This document shows, in pieces, positions 25,558-35,969 of a stretch of 64,000 nt of DNA (the first letter of the stretch is position 1; every line of letters begins with the position of its first letter). The DNA lies in the NCBI GenBank assembly GCA_038120295.1, contig JAYOLL010000012.1, positions 1 to 64,000 of the forward strand. The letters are read 5' to 3'. A program made the position numbers and the translations under genes. Source of the stretch: JAYOEY01 sp038120295. Its GTDB lineage: Bacteria; Pseudomonadota; Alphaproteobacteria; MPNO01; UBA2964. Under the pieces are notes generated by a model, which was given only the letters and a program-made list of their open reading frames with translations, ran no database searches and was not told where the DNA came from.

Positions 25558-26067
25558 ATGTTCCTGAGTATCATCGTCGCGGTCGCCGATAATGGCGTCA
25601 TCGGGCGGGATAACGATCTTCCCTGGCGGCTTCCGGCCGACCTGAAGCATTTCAGGGCGCTAACCATGGGCAAGCCGATGATCATGGGGCGGAAGACCTG
25701 GGACTCCATCGGTCGCCCATTGCCCGGACGGATCAGCATCGTCCTGACGCGCGATCCGGAATTTTCAGCAGACGGCGCCTTGGTGGCGCACGATGCGGCG
25801 GAGGCGAGGGCGCTTGCCGGGAAGGCCGCAGCCGATCTGAGCGCGGACGAGATCATGGTAATCGGGGGCGCCGGCATCTATCGCCTGTTCCTGCCCGAAG
25901 CCGACCGGATACATCTCACCGAAGTTCATATGGATGCCGAGGGCGATACGGTGCTCCCGGACATCAGCGCCGAAGACTGGGGTGAGACGGCGCGCGAAAA
26001 ACACGAGGCTGGCGAGAAGGACCCGTGCGGTTACAGTTTCGTAACGCTGGAACGCAAATCTTCCTGA
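25558..26067 (+). CDS. folA: dihydrofolate reductase
   Basis: 169-residue DHFR. Typical blocks: IVAVADNGVIGRDNDLPWRLPADLKHF (substrate site with the catalytic acid Asp in place near residue 27), MIMGRKTWDSIGRPLPGR, and IMVIGGAGIYRLFLP for NADPH. ATG 25558 has only a weak ribosome site; the palindrome in front may affect its expression. It works with thyA, 130 bases upstream. Confidence 0.95.
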   Translation: MFLSIIVAVADNGVIGRDNDLPWRLPADLKHFRALTMGKPMIMGRKTWDSIGRPLPGRISIVLTRDPEFSADGALVAHDAAEARALAGKAAADLSADEIMVIGGAGIYRLFLPEADRIHLTEVHMDAEGDTVLPDISAEDWGETAREKHEAGEKDPCGYSFVTLERKSS

Positions 26068-26196
26068 CCGGAAATAAAATGCCTGCCCGGCCGGTTTTCG
26101 CCAATTTTCCCTTGTGATATCCGCGCGCCGTTCACACATATGTGATGAGGGACGGGCCCGTCGCCTCCTGACGAAAATCCATCGAAAGGGGACGAC

Positions 26197-26727
26197 ATGA
26201 TTACCAGGATTATCGTGCCGACGGACGGGTCGGATCACGCAGCCAAGGCTTGCGAGCTTGCCGGCGATATTGCGGCGAAATACGACGCCGAAGTCACCAT
26301 TCTGCATGTCCTGATGTCGGACGCGTCTATCGACCAGCTTCAGGCTGTCGCCGAGACCTATGGCGCGGATGACGACGTAAAGGCAGAGATCAGGGAACTG
26401 GTCGATCTGCCCCTGGAGGCGGTGGCCTATGGCGGCGATACGGTGCCGGTCATGACCCTCGTCCCGCAGAGCCTGCTCATGAAGATCGGGCAGCTGATAA
26501 CAGCCGGCGCCAGGGAGCTGGTTTCCGGCAAGGGCGTCGAGACGATTTCGGTGCAGATCGTCGGCGGTCGCCCTGCCGATGCGATCATCGAGGCGGCCGA
26601 ACGCAACGGGTGTGACATGATCGTCATGGGCAGCCGCGGCTTCGGCGACCTCAAGGGGCTGTTCATGGGCAGCGTATCCCACAAGGTCAGCAACCTGTCC
26701 GAAATTACCTGTGTAACGGTAAAATAG
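26197..26727 (+). CDS. universal stress protein (UspA family)
   Basis: 176-residue USP domain protein. The ATP-binding signature is MGSRGFGDLKGLFMGSVSHKV (G-x2-G-x9-GS), at the C-terminus as usual; the first strand is IIVPTDGSDHAAKA. There is a longer than normal central insert (about 70-105) with a hydrophobic segment. GGGG precedes the ATG. Upstream, CACATATGTG (about 26137-26146) is a perfect 10-base palindrome. Confidence 0.88.
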   Translation: MITRIIVPTDGSDHAAKACELAGDIAAKYDAEVTILHVLMSDASIDQLQAVAETYGADDDVKAEIRELVDLPLEAVAYGGDTVPVMTLVPQSLLMKIGQLITAGARELVSGKGVETISVQIVGGRPADAIIEAAERNGCDMIVMGSRGFGDLKGLFMGSVSHKVSNLSEITCVTVK

Positions 26728-26735
26728 AAGAGCGT

Positions 26736-26764
26736 CCGCGCCGGGTAACGACTATCCGGCGCGG
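26736..26764 (+). terminator. hairpin after the stress-protein gene
   Basis: CCGCGCCGG and CCGGCGCGG form a 9 bp GC stem with an 11-base loop, 9 bases after the stop codon. No T-run follows, so termination may be weak or Rho-assisted. Confidence 0.5.
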
Positions 26765-26783
26765 GGGACTCTGAACGTATTCT

Positions 26784-26807
26784 TTCCCCGTACTTTTCCC
26801 CGTACTT
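26784..26807. repeat. tandem 12-mer duplication
   Basis: TTCCCCGTACTT occurs twice back to back between the stress-protein hairpin and the L,D-transpeptidase gene. It looks like simple slippage rather than a functional site. Confidence 0.7.
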
Positions 26808-26894
26808 TTCTGGGCCCCCACGATCTGTTAACAATTTACCCCGATTTTCGGATTGCCGAACCTTTTTCGATTCCGGGCAATCGGTTTGGGGGCA

Positions 26895-27431
26895 ATGAAA
26901 AAAGCGCTCGTCGGATTGATCGTCGCATTCTCGGTCGTTGGCGCGCTGCTGACGGGCGCATCGCCCGCCGGCGCGCGCGACAGCCAGCAGGCCATGCTGA
27001 CGCCCTTCAAGGTCGATCGTGTCGTCGTGCTGAAATCCGAGCGCAAGCTGGTGCTGATGGCCGGCGATTTCGTGCTCAGGGTCTACGATGTCGCGCTGGG
27101 ACGCTACCCGAGGGGGCACAAGCGGAAGCAGGGCGATTCACGTACGCCGGAAGGCGAGTACACGCTCGATTTCAAGCTGCTCGATTCCGCGTTCCACAAG
27201 GCGATCCGTATTTCCTATCCCAACGCGGAGGACCGCGCGCGCGCCGAGGCGGCAGGCGTCGACCCCGGCGACAGGATCATGATCCACGGCCTCCCCAACA
27301 AGGTGTCCGCGGCGCGCGTAGGCCATCCGTCGATTGACTGGACCCAAGGCTGCATCGCCGTGACCAACGAGGAAATCGACGAAATCTGGAAGATGGTCAA
27401 CGTCGGCACGCCGATCGAAATCCATCCCTGA
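26895..27431 (+). CDS. L,D-transpeptidase (YkuD domain)
   Basis: 178-residue exported enzyme. A signal peptide (MKKALVGLIVAFSVV to SPAGA, about residue 27) precedes a YkuD domain. The catalytic block is IMIHGLPN followed by DWTQGCIAVTNEEIDEIW, with the Cys in QGC. VLKSERKLVLMAGD is the typical first strand. Such enzymes form 3-3 peptidoglycan crosslinks or attach proteins to the wall. I chose ATG 26895, with GGGGG just upstream, over an opening at 26853 that would spoil the signal peptide. Confidence 0.88.
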   Translation: MKKALVGLIVAFSVVGALLTGASPAGARDSQQAMLTPFKVDRVVVLKSERKLVLMAGDFVLRVYDVALGRYPRGHKRKQGDSRTPEGEYTLDFKLLDSAFHKAIRISYPNAEDRARAEAAGVDPGDRIMIHGLPNKVSAARVGHPSIDWTQGCIAVTNEEIDEIWKMVNVGTPIEIHP

Positions 27432-27522
27432 CCGCTTCGGCGCCGAACGTCTGGCCGCACTGGCGGCGCGCGCCGTTCGCTACTATCCTTCCTTTACAGG
27501 GATATACCGAAGGAGAAGCGCC

Positions 27523-28119
27523 ATGAGCCGCGTAAAGCCTCTGTCGACCGACCAGATTCCCGACCTGATGGATGTGTTCGATCCAGTGATCGAACGGATG
27601 GGGTTCATTCCCAACTCGCAGCTCGTCATGGCTTACAAGCCGGACCTTCTGCGCGCTTTCGTCGGGCTCGGAAAAGCCATCTTCAAGCAGGAGGAGGGCT
27701 CGATCTCCCCCCAGCTCAAGAGCCTGATCGGCAACATGGCCTCGCAGAGCGCCGGCTGCATGTACTGCGCCGCGCATACCGCCAGCAATTCCAGCCGGGC
27801 CGGCGTGGAGGACGAAAAGATTGTCGCCATGTGGGCGTTCGAGACCAGCGACCTGTTCACGGATGCCGAACGCGCGGCATTGCGGTTTGCCCAGGCTGCG
27901 GCCCAGGTGCCGAACATGACGACGGAGGAGGATTTTGCCGAACTGCGCAGGCATTTCACCGAATTCCAGATCGTCGAGATCATGAGCGTGATCTCCTATT
28001 TCGGATATTTGAACCGCTGGAATGACACCATGGCGACCGCGCTCGAGGACGAACCTGTCGAGTTCGCCGAGGAAACGCTCGCCGATACCGGCTGGCAGGC
28101 CGGCAAGCACGTCGCGTAA
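27523..28119 (+). CDS. AhpD-like carboxymuconolactone decarboxylase family protein
   Basis: 198-residue AhpD/CMD-fold protein. The redox motif is CMYCAAHT (C-x2-C-x2-H) at about residues 83-90. It resembles peroxidase-related members rather than the gene at 72. AGGAG sits 8 bases upstream of ATG. The VOC-domain gene follows 25 bases later, so they are probably one operon. Confidence 0.85.
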   Translation: MSRVKPLSTDQIPDLMDVFDPVIERMGFIPNSQLVMAYKPDLLRAFVGLGKAIFKQEEGSISPQLKSLIGNMASQSAGCMYCAAHTASNSSRAGVEDEKIVAMWAFETSDLFTDAERAALRFAQAAAQVPNMTTEEDFAELRRHFTEFQIVEIMSVISYFGYLNRWNDTMATALEDEPVEFAEETLADTGWQAGKHVA

Positions 28120-28144
28120 CCGATTAATCGAGGGAGAAAAAAAG

Positions 28145-28558
28145 ATGCCCAAGCTGAGACATATCGCCATCGCCGCGAAGGACCTGCAGGAAACCGCCAA
28201 ATTCTACGAGGAAGCCTTCGGTATGCAGCGGGTGCGCGAATCAAATGTCGCCGTAATGATGTCGGACGGCGTTGTGTCGCTTGCGATTCTGGACCTGAAC
28301 AAGAACAACAACGCGCCCGATGAGCGCGGCAACGACTATGTCGGGCTGCACCATATGGGCTTCATGGTCGACGACGTACCCGAAGCGGCCGGTTCGGTGG
28401 AAGGAGCCGGCGGCGAATATTTCGGTCAGATCAAGAATGTGGGGGCGGGCGCCGATTTCGAGCGCAAGTACCGCGATCCCAACGGCGTCGTCATCGACGT
28501 GACCGGCCCGGAACACGTCGCCTCAAGCTGGAAGGTGCCGTTCGAAAGCGACTCGTGA
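28145..28558 (+). CDS. VOC (glyoxalase/bleomycin resistance) family protein
   Basis: 137-residue VOC protein. LRHIAIAAKDLQETAKFYEEAFGM opens the first beta-alpha-beta unit and LHHMGFMVDDVPEAAG the second; RDPNGVVIDVTGP gives the last metal-site strand. Metal ligands would be the early His, the His pair and a late acid. Substrate unknown. GGGAG lies 9 bases upstream. Confidence 0.87.
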   Translation: MPKLRHIAIAAKDLQETAKFYEEAFGMQRVRESNVAVMMSDGVVSLAILDLNKNNNAPDERGNDYVGLHHMGFMVDDVPEAAGSVEGAGGEYFGQIKNVGAGADFERKYRDPNGVVIDVTGPEHVASSWKVPFESDS

Positions 28559-28584
28559 CTGTTTGCCGCTAGCGCGGCATCGCA

Positions 28585-28654
28585 CCAGCCCTCTCCCCCA
28601 CCCGGCCACCCACGAGAGTATCCTGATGGGTGGTCGGGTGGGGGAGAGGGCTGG
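28585..28654. repeat. intergenic palindrome, family B, copy 2
   Basis: Inverted arms of 28 bases with one mismatch, starting CCAGCCCTCTCCCCCACCCG, around a centre with GAGAGTATCCTG, the same core as in the copy at 25441-25516. It lies between convergent genes and may also terminate both. Confidence 0.88.
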
Positions 28655-28666
28655 CACAGACCTAAT

Positions 28667-29563
28667 TCAACTCCGAAAATAAACACCGGTCTCGTCCACC
28701 GCGCCGTCGCACTGCGCACGGTTAGTTTCGACCATATGCTCCAGATGGGCGACGACGGAGCGCGAGGCGGCTCCATGCATCTTTGCCGGAAGGTGCCTGT
28801 ATAGCCGCCCGACGATCTCCGGCACGGTACGGAGGCCCTTGTCGAGACAATCGGCGATCTGGCCTTCGCGAATGCGGCGGTGGCTGCGATAGGCGCGGGT
28901 GAACGGGAACGGGTCCTCGATTTCCGGCCCGTGCGCCGGGACGAACATGGTTTCGGTACGCGCCAGGCATACTTCCAGGCTGTTGAAATATTCCTTCATG
29001 TTGCCGTCGGGCGGCGAGACCACCGTCGTATTCCAGCCCATGATGTGATCGCCTGTGAACAGGATGTTCTCCTCCTTCAGCGCGAAGCACATATGGTTCG
29101 ACATATGGCCCGGCGTGTGGACCGCTTCCAGCGTCCAGCCGTCGCCCTCGATCAGGTCGCCGTCATGGATTTCGGTGTCGGGTGCGAAATCGTACTGGAT
29201 CGATTCCTGGGTGCGCGCGCCCGGGTCTATCGGTTTCGGGATCGCGCCCATGATTTCGCCGTCGACCAGGTCCCGCAGGGGCGCGGCCCCTGGAGAATGA
29301 TCGTTATGGGTATGGGTAACGACGATGCGCTCCACCGTTTCGCCTTTCAGCGCCGCGGCCAGCGCCCCGACATGCTCTTCCAGCATCGGGCCGGGATCGA
29401 TCACCGCCACCTTCCCGTGCCCGACGATAAAGGTGTTGGTGCCGTGAAAGGTGAAGCCGCTCGGGTTTCGGGCGACGATGCGGCGAACCATCGGCGTAAC
29501 CTCATGGGCGACGCCGTAATCGAATTCCATTTCCTTGCGGAAACGGATGGCGGCTTCAGTCAT
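28667..29563 (-). CDS. MBL-fold metallo-hydrolase (LACTB2-like)
   Basis: 298-residue metallo-beta-lactamase-fold hydrolase. THTHNDHSPG gives His84, His86, Asp88 and His89; HTPGHMSNH and GDHIMGW supply the later ligands. A C-terminal winged-helix-like part (about 225-298) is typical of LACTB2-type enzymes. It precedes the convergent VOC gene and follows mrp by six bases on the same strand, so mrp and this gene are likely co-transcribed. Confidence 0.87.
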   Translation of the reverse strand: MTEAAIRFRKEMEFDYGVAHEVTPMVRRIVARNPSGFTFHGTNTFIVGHGKVAVIDPGPMLEEHVGALAAALKGETVERIVVTHTHNDHSPGAAPLRDLVDGEIMGAIPKPIDPGARTQESIQYDFAPDTEIHDGDLIEGDGWTLEAVHTPGHMSNHMCFALKEENILFTGDHIMGWNTTVVSPPDGNMKEYFNSLEVCLARTETMFVPAHGPEIEDPFPFTRAYRSHRRIREGQIADCLDKGLRTVPEIVGRLYRHLPAKMHGAASRSVVAHLEHMVETNRAQCDGAVDETGVYFRS

Positions 29564-29569
29564 TGATCG

Positions 29570-30730
29570 TCACTGGATGATGATTTCGGGACCGGCGCCC
29601 GCGCCGGCTTTGAGTTTGGGGATCAGCGCGTCGGCGATTTTCCGGTAGGCGGCGGCGTGCGGGCCGTCAGGATCGGCGGCGACGACGGGCATGCCGGAAT
29701 CGGCGGCTTCGCGGATCGCCATCTCCAGAGGCACCTCGCCGAGGAAATCGACGCCCATCGCCTCGGCCGCTTTCCGTGCCCCGCCATGGGCGAAGATGTC
29801 GGACCGCTCGCCGCAGTTCGGGCAGACGAAATAGCTCATGTTCTCGACGATGCCGTATACCGGCACCTCGACCTTGTGGAACATGTTGAGCCCCTTCCGT
29901 GCATCCAGCAGCGCGAGGTCCTGCGGGGTGGAGACGATCACCGCGCCCGCGAGCGCCACGCGTTGCGCCATGGTGAGCTGTGCATCGCCCGTACCCGGCG
30001 GCATATCAACCACCAGCACGTCGAGATTGCCCCACTGTACGTCGCGCATCATCTGTTCCAGAGCGCCCATTACCATCGGGCCGCGCCAGATCATCGGCGA
30101 ATCCGCTTCCACCATGAATCCGATCGACATGCACTGAAGGCCGAACCGTTCGATGGGAAGCAGCGTCTTGCCGTCCGGCGATTGCGGTTTGTCGGTGATG
30201 CCGAGCAGCATCGGCAGGGACGGGCCGTATATGTCGGCATCCAGAATGCCGGTGACCAGCCCCCGCTGCGCGAAGGCCAGAGCCAGATTGACCGCGGTCG
30301 TCGATTTGCCGACGCCGCCCTTGCCGGAGGCGACCGCTATGACGGCGCCGACCTGTTCCAGCAACTTGGCCGGCGGTTGCGCCTGGCCCCCTGCGTGTCC
30401 GCCCGGATGAGCGCCGGGCGGCGATTGTCCCGGGGACTGCCGAGGCGGTTGGGCTTGCTGTGTCTGTTGGGGCGGGGCCTCGCGCTCCGCCGTCAGCACG
30501 GCCGTGACTGAAAGCACGCCGTCGATTTCCTGAACGGCCTTTTCGGCGTCCTTGCGGACGATTTCCATCACGTCGGCCCGCTCGGGATCAATTTCGAGCG
30601 CGAAGCCGACATTGCCGTTGCGAATGACGACGCCTGAGACCATGCCCAGGCTGACGACGTCGGTGCCTTCGTCCTGGACGATTACATCTCCAAGCGCGTC
30701 GAGGATCTGTTCTTCGGTCGGTCCTGCCAT
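29570..30730 (-). CDS. mrp: Mrp/ApbC iron-sulfur carrier ATPase
   Basis: 386-residue P-loop scaffold for Fe-S cluster delivery. Order: DUF59/MIP18-like N-terminal domain (1-85), a Pro/Gln/Gly-rich linker (about 92-120), then the ParA-type domain with the deviant Walker A VASGKGGVGKSTTAVN, VVDMPPGTGDAQL, and the cluster-binding YFVCPNCGE near the C-terminal third. It is upstream of the MBL gene on the same strand. Confidence 0.94.
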   Translation of the reverse strand: MAGPTEEQILDALGDVIVQDEGTDVVSLGMVSGVVIRNGNVGFALEIDPERADVMEIVRKDAEKAVQEIDGVLSVTAVLTAEREAPPQQTQQAQPPRQSPGQSPPGAHPGGHAGGQAQPPAKLLEQVGAVIAVASGKGGVGKSTTAVNLALAFAQRGLVTGILDADIYGPSLPMLLGITDKPQSPDGKTLLPIERFGLQCMSIGFMVEADSPMIWRGPMVMGALEQMMRDVQWGNLDVLVVDMPPGTGDAQLTMAQRVALAGAVIVSTPQDLALLDARKGLNMFHKVEVPVYGIVENMSYFVCPNCGERSDIFAHGGARKAAEAMGVDFLGEVPLEMAIREAADSGMPVVAADPDGPHAAAYRKIADALIPKLKAGAGAGPEIIIQ

Positions 30731-30876
30731 AATCTATTGAAATCTTTCGTAAATGCGGAAAAAGCCCGAACTGAATTCCGGGTGACTCATTGCGTTGTCA
30801 GGCGCACTACCATATATACCCCACAGGTCCGGCGGCAAGGTCCGGCCCGGTGTATAATGGAAACAGGTGCGCAATC

Positions 30877-32031
30877 ATGCCGTGGCAACAGCAAGGCGGA
30901 AGTGGTGGCGGGGGCGGCGGCCCCTGGGGCAGCGGCCCGACCGGTGGCGGAAGCGGCGGACGGGGCGGACCCCAGCCGCCCGATTTCGACGAGTTGCTGA
31001 GAAAAGGGCAGGAACGGTTCAAGGGTATGATGCCCGGCGGACTCGGCGCAAAGGGAATAGTCCTGATCGCCCTCGTTCTGTTCGGTATGTGGCTGTTCAG
31101 CGGCGTCTATCGGGTCGAGCCCGGCGAACAGGGCGTCGAACTGCTGTTCGGCAAGGCGAATGAGACGCCAACAGGTCCTGGACTGCATTTCTGGTTCCCG
31201 ACTCCGATCGGTTCCGTCGAGCGACGCAATGTCGACAAGACAAACACGCTCAGCATCGGGTTCCGGAGCGTCGGGGGAGTCGGCCATAACGCGACTGTCC
31301 GCGACGTGTCGGAAGAGAGCCTGATGGTGACTGGCGATCAGAACATCATCGATATCGACTTCGTGGTTCAGTACCGCATCAAGAATCTCCACGATTTTCT
31401 GTTCAAGATTCGCGAGCCCGAAGCGACTGCAAAGCTGGCGGCGGAAAGTGCGATTCGCGAAGTTGTCGGTCAGACGTCTCTGGAAGACGCCCTCGCGAAG
31501 GAACGTCAGCGTGTGGAAGACAGGACCAAGACCCTGCTCCAGACTATCCTCGACTCCTACGGGGCCGGCATCTTCGTCAGCGAGGTGAAGATGCAGAAGG
31601 TCGATCCGCCGCAGCCGGTGATCGATGCGTTCAACGATGTGCAGCGCGCCCGGCAGGACAAGGAACGACAGCAGAACGAGGCCGAAGCCTACAGCAACGA
31701 CATCGTGCCGAAGGCCAAGGGTGAAGCGCAGCGGATGATCCAGGAGGCGACAGCCTACCGCGAACGGCTCATCAAGGAAGCGGACGGTGAGGCCAAGCGG
31801 TTCCTGTCGGTCTACGAGGCCTATAAGGGCGGCGTCGACGTCACCACCAAGCGGCTCTATCTGGAGCGGATGCAGGACGTGTTGCGCAATGCCAACAAGA
31901 TCATCATCGACAAGAGCGCAGGCGGTTCGGGCGTTGTGCCGTACCTGCCGCTGAACGAACTGCAAAAGCGCACCGGCGATGCGCCGCCGACCGCGACCCG
32001 CAGTGGCAACGCCACACCTGGAGGACGCTGA
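30877..32031 (+). CDS. hflK: HflK, FtsH-associated SPFH membrane protein
   Basis: 384-residue protein. A glycine-rich N-terminus (residues 6-35), one transmembrane helix (about 50-70, IVLIALVLFGMWLFSGVYRV), then the SPFH/band-7 domain and a long helix rich in Glu, Gln and Lys. HflK and HflC form a periplasmic cage round FtsH that limits its proteolysis. ATG 30877 is followed by PWQQQGGSG. hflC starts two bases after the stop. Confidence 0.94.
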   Translation: MPWQQQGGSGGGGGGPWGSGPTGGGSGGRGGPQPPDFDELLRKGQERFKGMMPGGLGAKGIVLIALVLFGMWLFSGVYRVEPGEQGVELLFGKANETPTGPGLHFWFPTPIGSVERRNVDKTNTLSIGFRSVGGVGHNATVRDVSEESLMVTGDQNIIDIDFVVQYRIKNLHDFLFKIREPEATAKLAAESAIREVVGQTSLEDALAKERQRVEDRTKTLLQTILDSYGAGIFVSEVKMQKVDPPQPVIDAFNDVQRARQDKERQQNEAEAYSNDIVPKAKGEAQRMIQEATAYRERLIKEADGEAKRFLSVYEAYKGGVDVTTKRLYLERMQDVLRNANKIIIDKSAGGSGVVPYLPLNELQKRTGDAPPTATRSGNATPGGR

Positions 32032-32032
32032 T

Positions 32033-32920
32033 ATGAACAGGCTTATTCTGGTTATTACCGGCATCGTCGTCCTGATCGGGGGCATCGTCGCGTTTGACGG
32101 CGTCTTCGTCGTTCACCAGAAGGAACAGGCCATCGTGCTCCAGTTTGGCCGCTACGTCCGGACCGAGAACGAACCCGGCCTCAAGTTCAAGGTTCCCGTG
32201 ACGCAGAGCGTCGAATTCTTCGAGAAACGCATTCTCGATCTCGACCCGCCTGCGCAGGAAGTCATCCTCGCGGACCAGAAACGCGTCAATGTCGATGCGT
32301 TCGTGCGCTACCGCATCAAGGACCCGATCGAGTTCAAGCGGAAGGCCCTTACCCAGGCCAACTTCGACCAGGTGTTCGGCGGCCAGCTCAACGCCGCGGT
32401 CCGCGCGGAGGTCGGCCGGTCGCTGCTGGGCGATATGCTGTCGGAGCGTCGCGACGACATCATGAACCGTATCACCCAGCGGCTGAAACAGCAGGCGCCC
32501 GATTTCGGTATCGAGGTCGTGGACGTGCGTATCGGCCGTACCGACCTGCCGCAGACCACCAGCCAGTCGGTCTATAACAGGATGCGCTCGCAGCGTGTCG
32601 CGCAGGCGGCCCAGCTTCGCGCCGAGGGTGCCGAGATCAAGGCGCGCATCCAGGCCGAGGCCGATCGCGACCGCACTGTGATAATCGCCGAAGCGCAGCG
32701 GCAGGCGCAGATCCTGCGAGGCGAAGGCGAAGGCGAAAGAACGAACATCCTGAATGCCGCGTTCGGCAAGGATCCGAAATTCTTCGCGTTCTACCGGTCG
32801 ATGGAAGCCTACGGCGAAGCGCTGGGGGACGGCACGACGATGGTGCTGTCGCCCGACAGCGAGTTTTTCAGGTTCTTCCGCGATCAGCAGGGACGCGACC
32901 CGGTCGACAAGAGCAAGTAA
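32033..32920 (+). CDS. hflC: HflC, FtsH-associated SPFH membrane protein
   Basis: 295-residue partner of HflK. A single N-terminal membrane helix (MNRLILVITGIVVLIGGIVAFDG) is followed by VHQKEQAIVLQFGRYVRTENEPG and the band-7 domain, ending with QGRDPVDKSK. GGAGG sits 8 bases upstream of ATG 32033. With hflK and the DUF2065 gene it forms the conserved membrane quality-control cluster. Confidence 0.94.
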   Translation: MNRLILVITGIVVLIGGIVAFDGVFVVHQKEQAIVLQFGRYVRTENEPGLKFKVPVTQSVEFFEKRILDLDPPAQEVILADQKRVNVDAFVRYRIKDPIEFKRKALTQANFDQVFGGQLNAAVRAEVGRSLLGDMLSERRDDIMNRITQRLKQQAPDFGIEVVDVRIGRTDLPQTTSQSVYNRMRSQRVAQAAQLRAEGAEIKARIQAEADRDRTVIIAEAQRQAQILRGEGEGERTNILNAAFGKDPKFFAFYRSMEAYGEALGDGTTMVLSPDSEFFRFFRDQQGRDPVDKSK

Positions 32921-32944
32921 GCCGCGCGGCGGCTACGGCATGGA

Positions 32945-33133
32945 ATGCTGAAGCTGCTCGCGATTGCGTTCGCCCTGATTCTCGTTATTGAGGGCGTCCT
33001 CTACGCTTTGTTTCCCGACGGCATGAAGCGCATGCTGGTGCGTATGGTCGACGTGCCGGCCTCGTCGCTCCGGTCAGCCGGGCTGTTATCCGCTGTTATT
33101 GGCGTGGTTGTGGTCTGGCTGGTTCGCGGCTAG
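32945..33133 (+). CDS. DUF2065 small membrane protein (YjeT-like)
   Basis: 62-residue protein with two hydrophobic segments (about 2-22 and 43-60) joined by FPDGMKRMLVRMVDVPASSLR. This is the DUF2065 pattern, usually encoded right after hflC, as here (24 bases). Function unknown. Confidence 0.85.
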   Translation: MLKLLAIAFALILVIEGVLYALFPDGMKRMLVRMVDVPASSLRSAGLLSAVIGVVVVWLVRG

Positions 33134-33163
33134 GTGCGTGTCAGTCCTGGGTGCGTGTCAGTC
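33133..33163. repeat. short direct repeat
   Basis: GGTGCGTGTCAGTC is repeated at 33133-33146 and 33150-33163, overlapping the end of the DUF2065 gene. Probably a small local duplication in the gap before degP. Confidence 0.6.
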
Positions 33164-33336
33164 GAAGTCCGCGAACGATGTGCGATTTGTCGGGATCGCT
33201 TCCAAATGCCTAAAAAAATCCATATTTGCTTCCTATATACCCGCCAACACATTGCCGTGCTCCAATGCATGGGTCTTTGAAAATCAGGTAGGACAGGGCC
33301 ATCGCATTTCGCCGAGGGCCTGGTAAAGGAGAAAAA

Positions 33337-34884
<1,548 letters not shown>

Positions 34885-34896
34885 TCGGGGCAGAAA

Positions 34897-34943
34897 AACG
34901 CCGCTGCCCTCGCTACGGCCGGGCGGCGGCGTTCTTTTTTTTC
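34897..34943 (+). terminator. Rho-independent terminator after degP
   Basis: AACGCCGCTGCCC pairs with GGGCGGCGGCGTT and is followed by CTTTTTTTT. It lies between degP and the convergent serB and should end the hflK-degP transcript; the reverse strand lacks an equally long T-run. Confidence 0.88.
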
Positions 34944-34947
34944 GGCT

Positions 34948-35847
34948 TCAGCCGGTAACGAATTCGGTGCGCCGATAGCCCTGTAAGTAGAGAAGAGCGG
35001 TCAGGTCGCCGTAGCGGATCGCGGCCGGCGCAGCTTCCTCCACGGCGGGTTTCGCCCGGAACGCGACGCCGAGGCCTGCGGCTTCGATCATCGGCAGATC
35101 ATTGGCCCCGTCGCCCGTCGCCATCGACAGCGACAGCGGGATGGAGCGGGCGCTGGAAATTTCCTTTAACGACGCCAGTTTCGAATCCTTGTCGAGGATC
35201 GGCTCTGCGACCGCGCCGGTGAGGACACCGTCCTCTACAATGAGATCGTTGGCGCGGTCTTCGTGAAATCCGCACCGTTCCGCAATGCGCGAGGTGAAAA
35301 AGCGGAAGCCGCCGGATACCAGCGCGGTATAGGCGCCGTTCGCTCGCATGGTCTGCACCAGCGTCTGCGCCCCCGGTGTCAGTTCGATCCCCGAGAGGGT
35401 GCGGTCCAGCGCATCGGCGGACAGCCCTTTCAGCATCGAGACGCGCTCGCGCAGCGCGCCCTGGAAATCGATCTCTCCCCGCATGGCGCGTTCTGTGATA
35501 GCCGCGATCCGGTCCTTGATTCCCGCATAGTCGGCAAGCTCGTCGAGCGTCTCCGATGTCACAATGGTCGAATCCATGTCGGCAAGAAGCAGGGCCTTGC
35601 GGCGGCCTTCGGCCGGCTGGAGGACAGAATCGAATCGTTCTTGCCTCAATTCGACGTGCAGGGATTGCCGCAGGCCGTAGAGATCATCTCCCTCCAGGCC
35701 GATATCGCAGGCAATGCCCGGAGCTAGCCAGTCCGGGGCGCTGGCCTTCGAGTCGGTCAGATTTTCGGCGATGTCGGCGACGCGGCCCGGTGTGTCTTCC
35801 GTCAGGCCGCCTTCGCCGCCGGCAATGAGTGTCAGAACCAGTTGCAT
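34948..35847 (-). CDS. serB: phosphoserine phosphatase
   Basis: 299-residue HAD phosphatase, last step of serine synthesis. The nucleophile motif is LLADMDSTIV; motif II ALVSGGF; motif III/IV TGDGANDLPMIEAAG. An N-terminal ACT-like part (about 1-85) matches the SerB family. I prefer ATG 35847 because similarity begins MQLVLTLIAG; the frame opens 12 codons earlier. Divergent from the MetE-like gene. Confidence 0.93.
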   Translation of the reverse strand: MQLVLTLIAGGEGGLTEDTPGRVADIAENLTDSKASAPDWLAPGIACDIGLEGDDLYGLRQSLHVELRQERFDSVLQPAEGRRKALLLADMDSTIVTSETLDELADYAGIKDRIAAITERAMRGEIDFQGALRERVSMLKGLSADALDRTLSGIELTPGAQTLVQTMRANGAYTALVSGGFRFFTSRIAERCGFHEDRANDLIVEDGVLTGAVAEPILDKDSKLASLKEISSARSIPLSLSMATGDGANDLPMIEAAGLGVAFRAKPAVEEAAPAAIRYGDLTALLYLQGYRRTEFVTG

Positions 35848-35969
35848 GCCGGCCTTTATGAAGACGCTGTCGCGCCGTGACAAGCGCCGATCGGGCGATG
35901 CCGGATGCCCTCCTGTCAGGCACGTGATAAACTCACATTGGTAAGGATTGAGGTTCAGGAGACCAGGAC

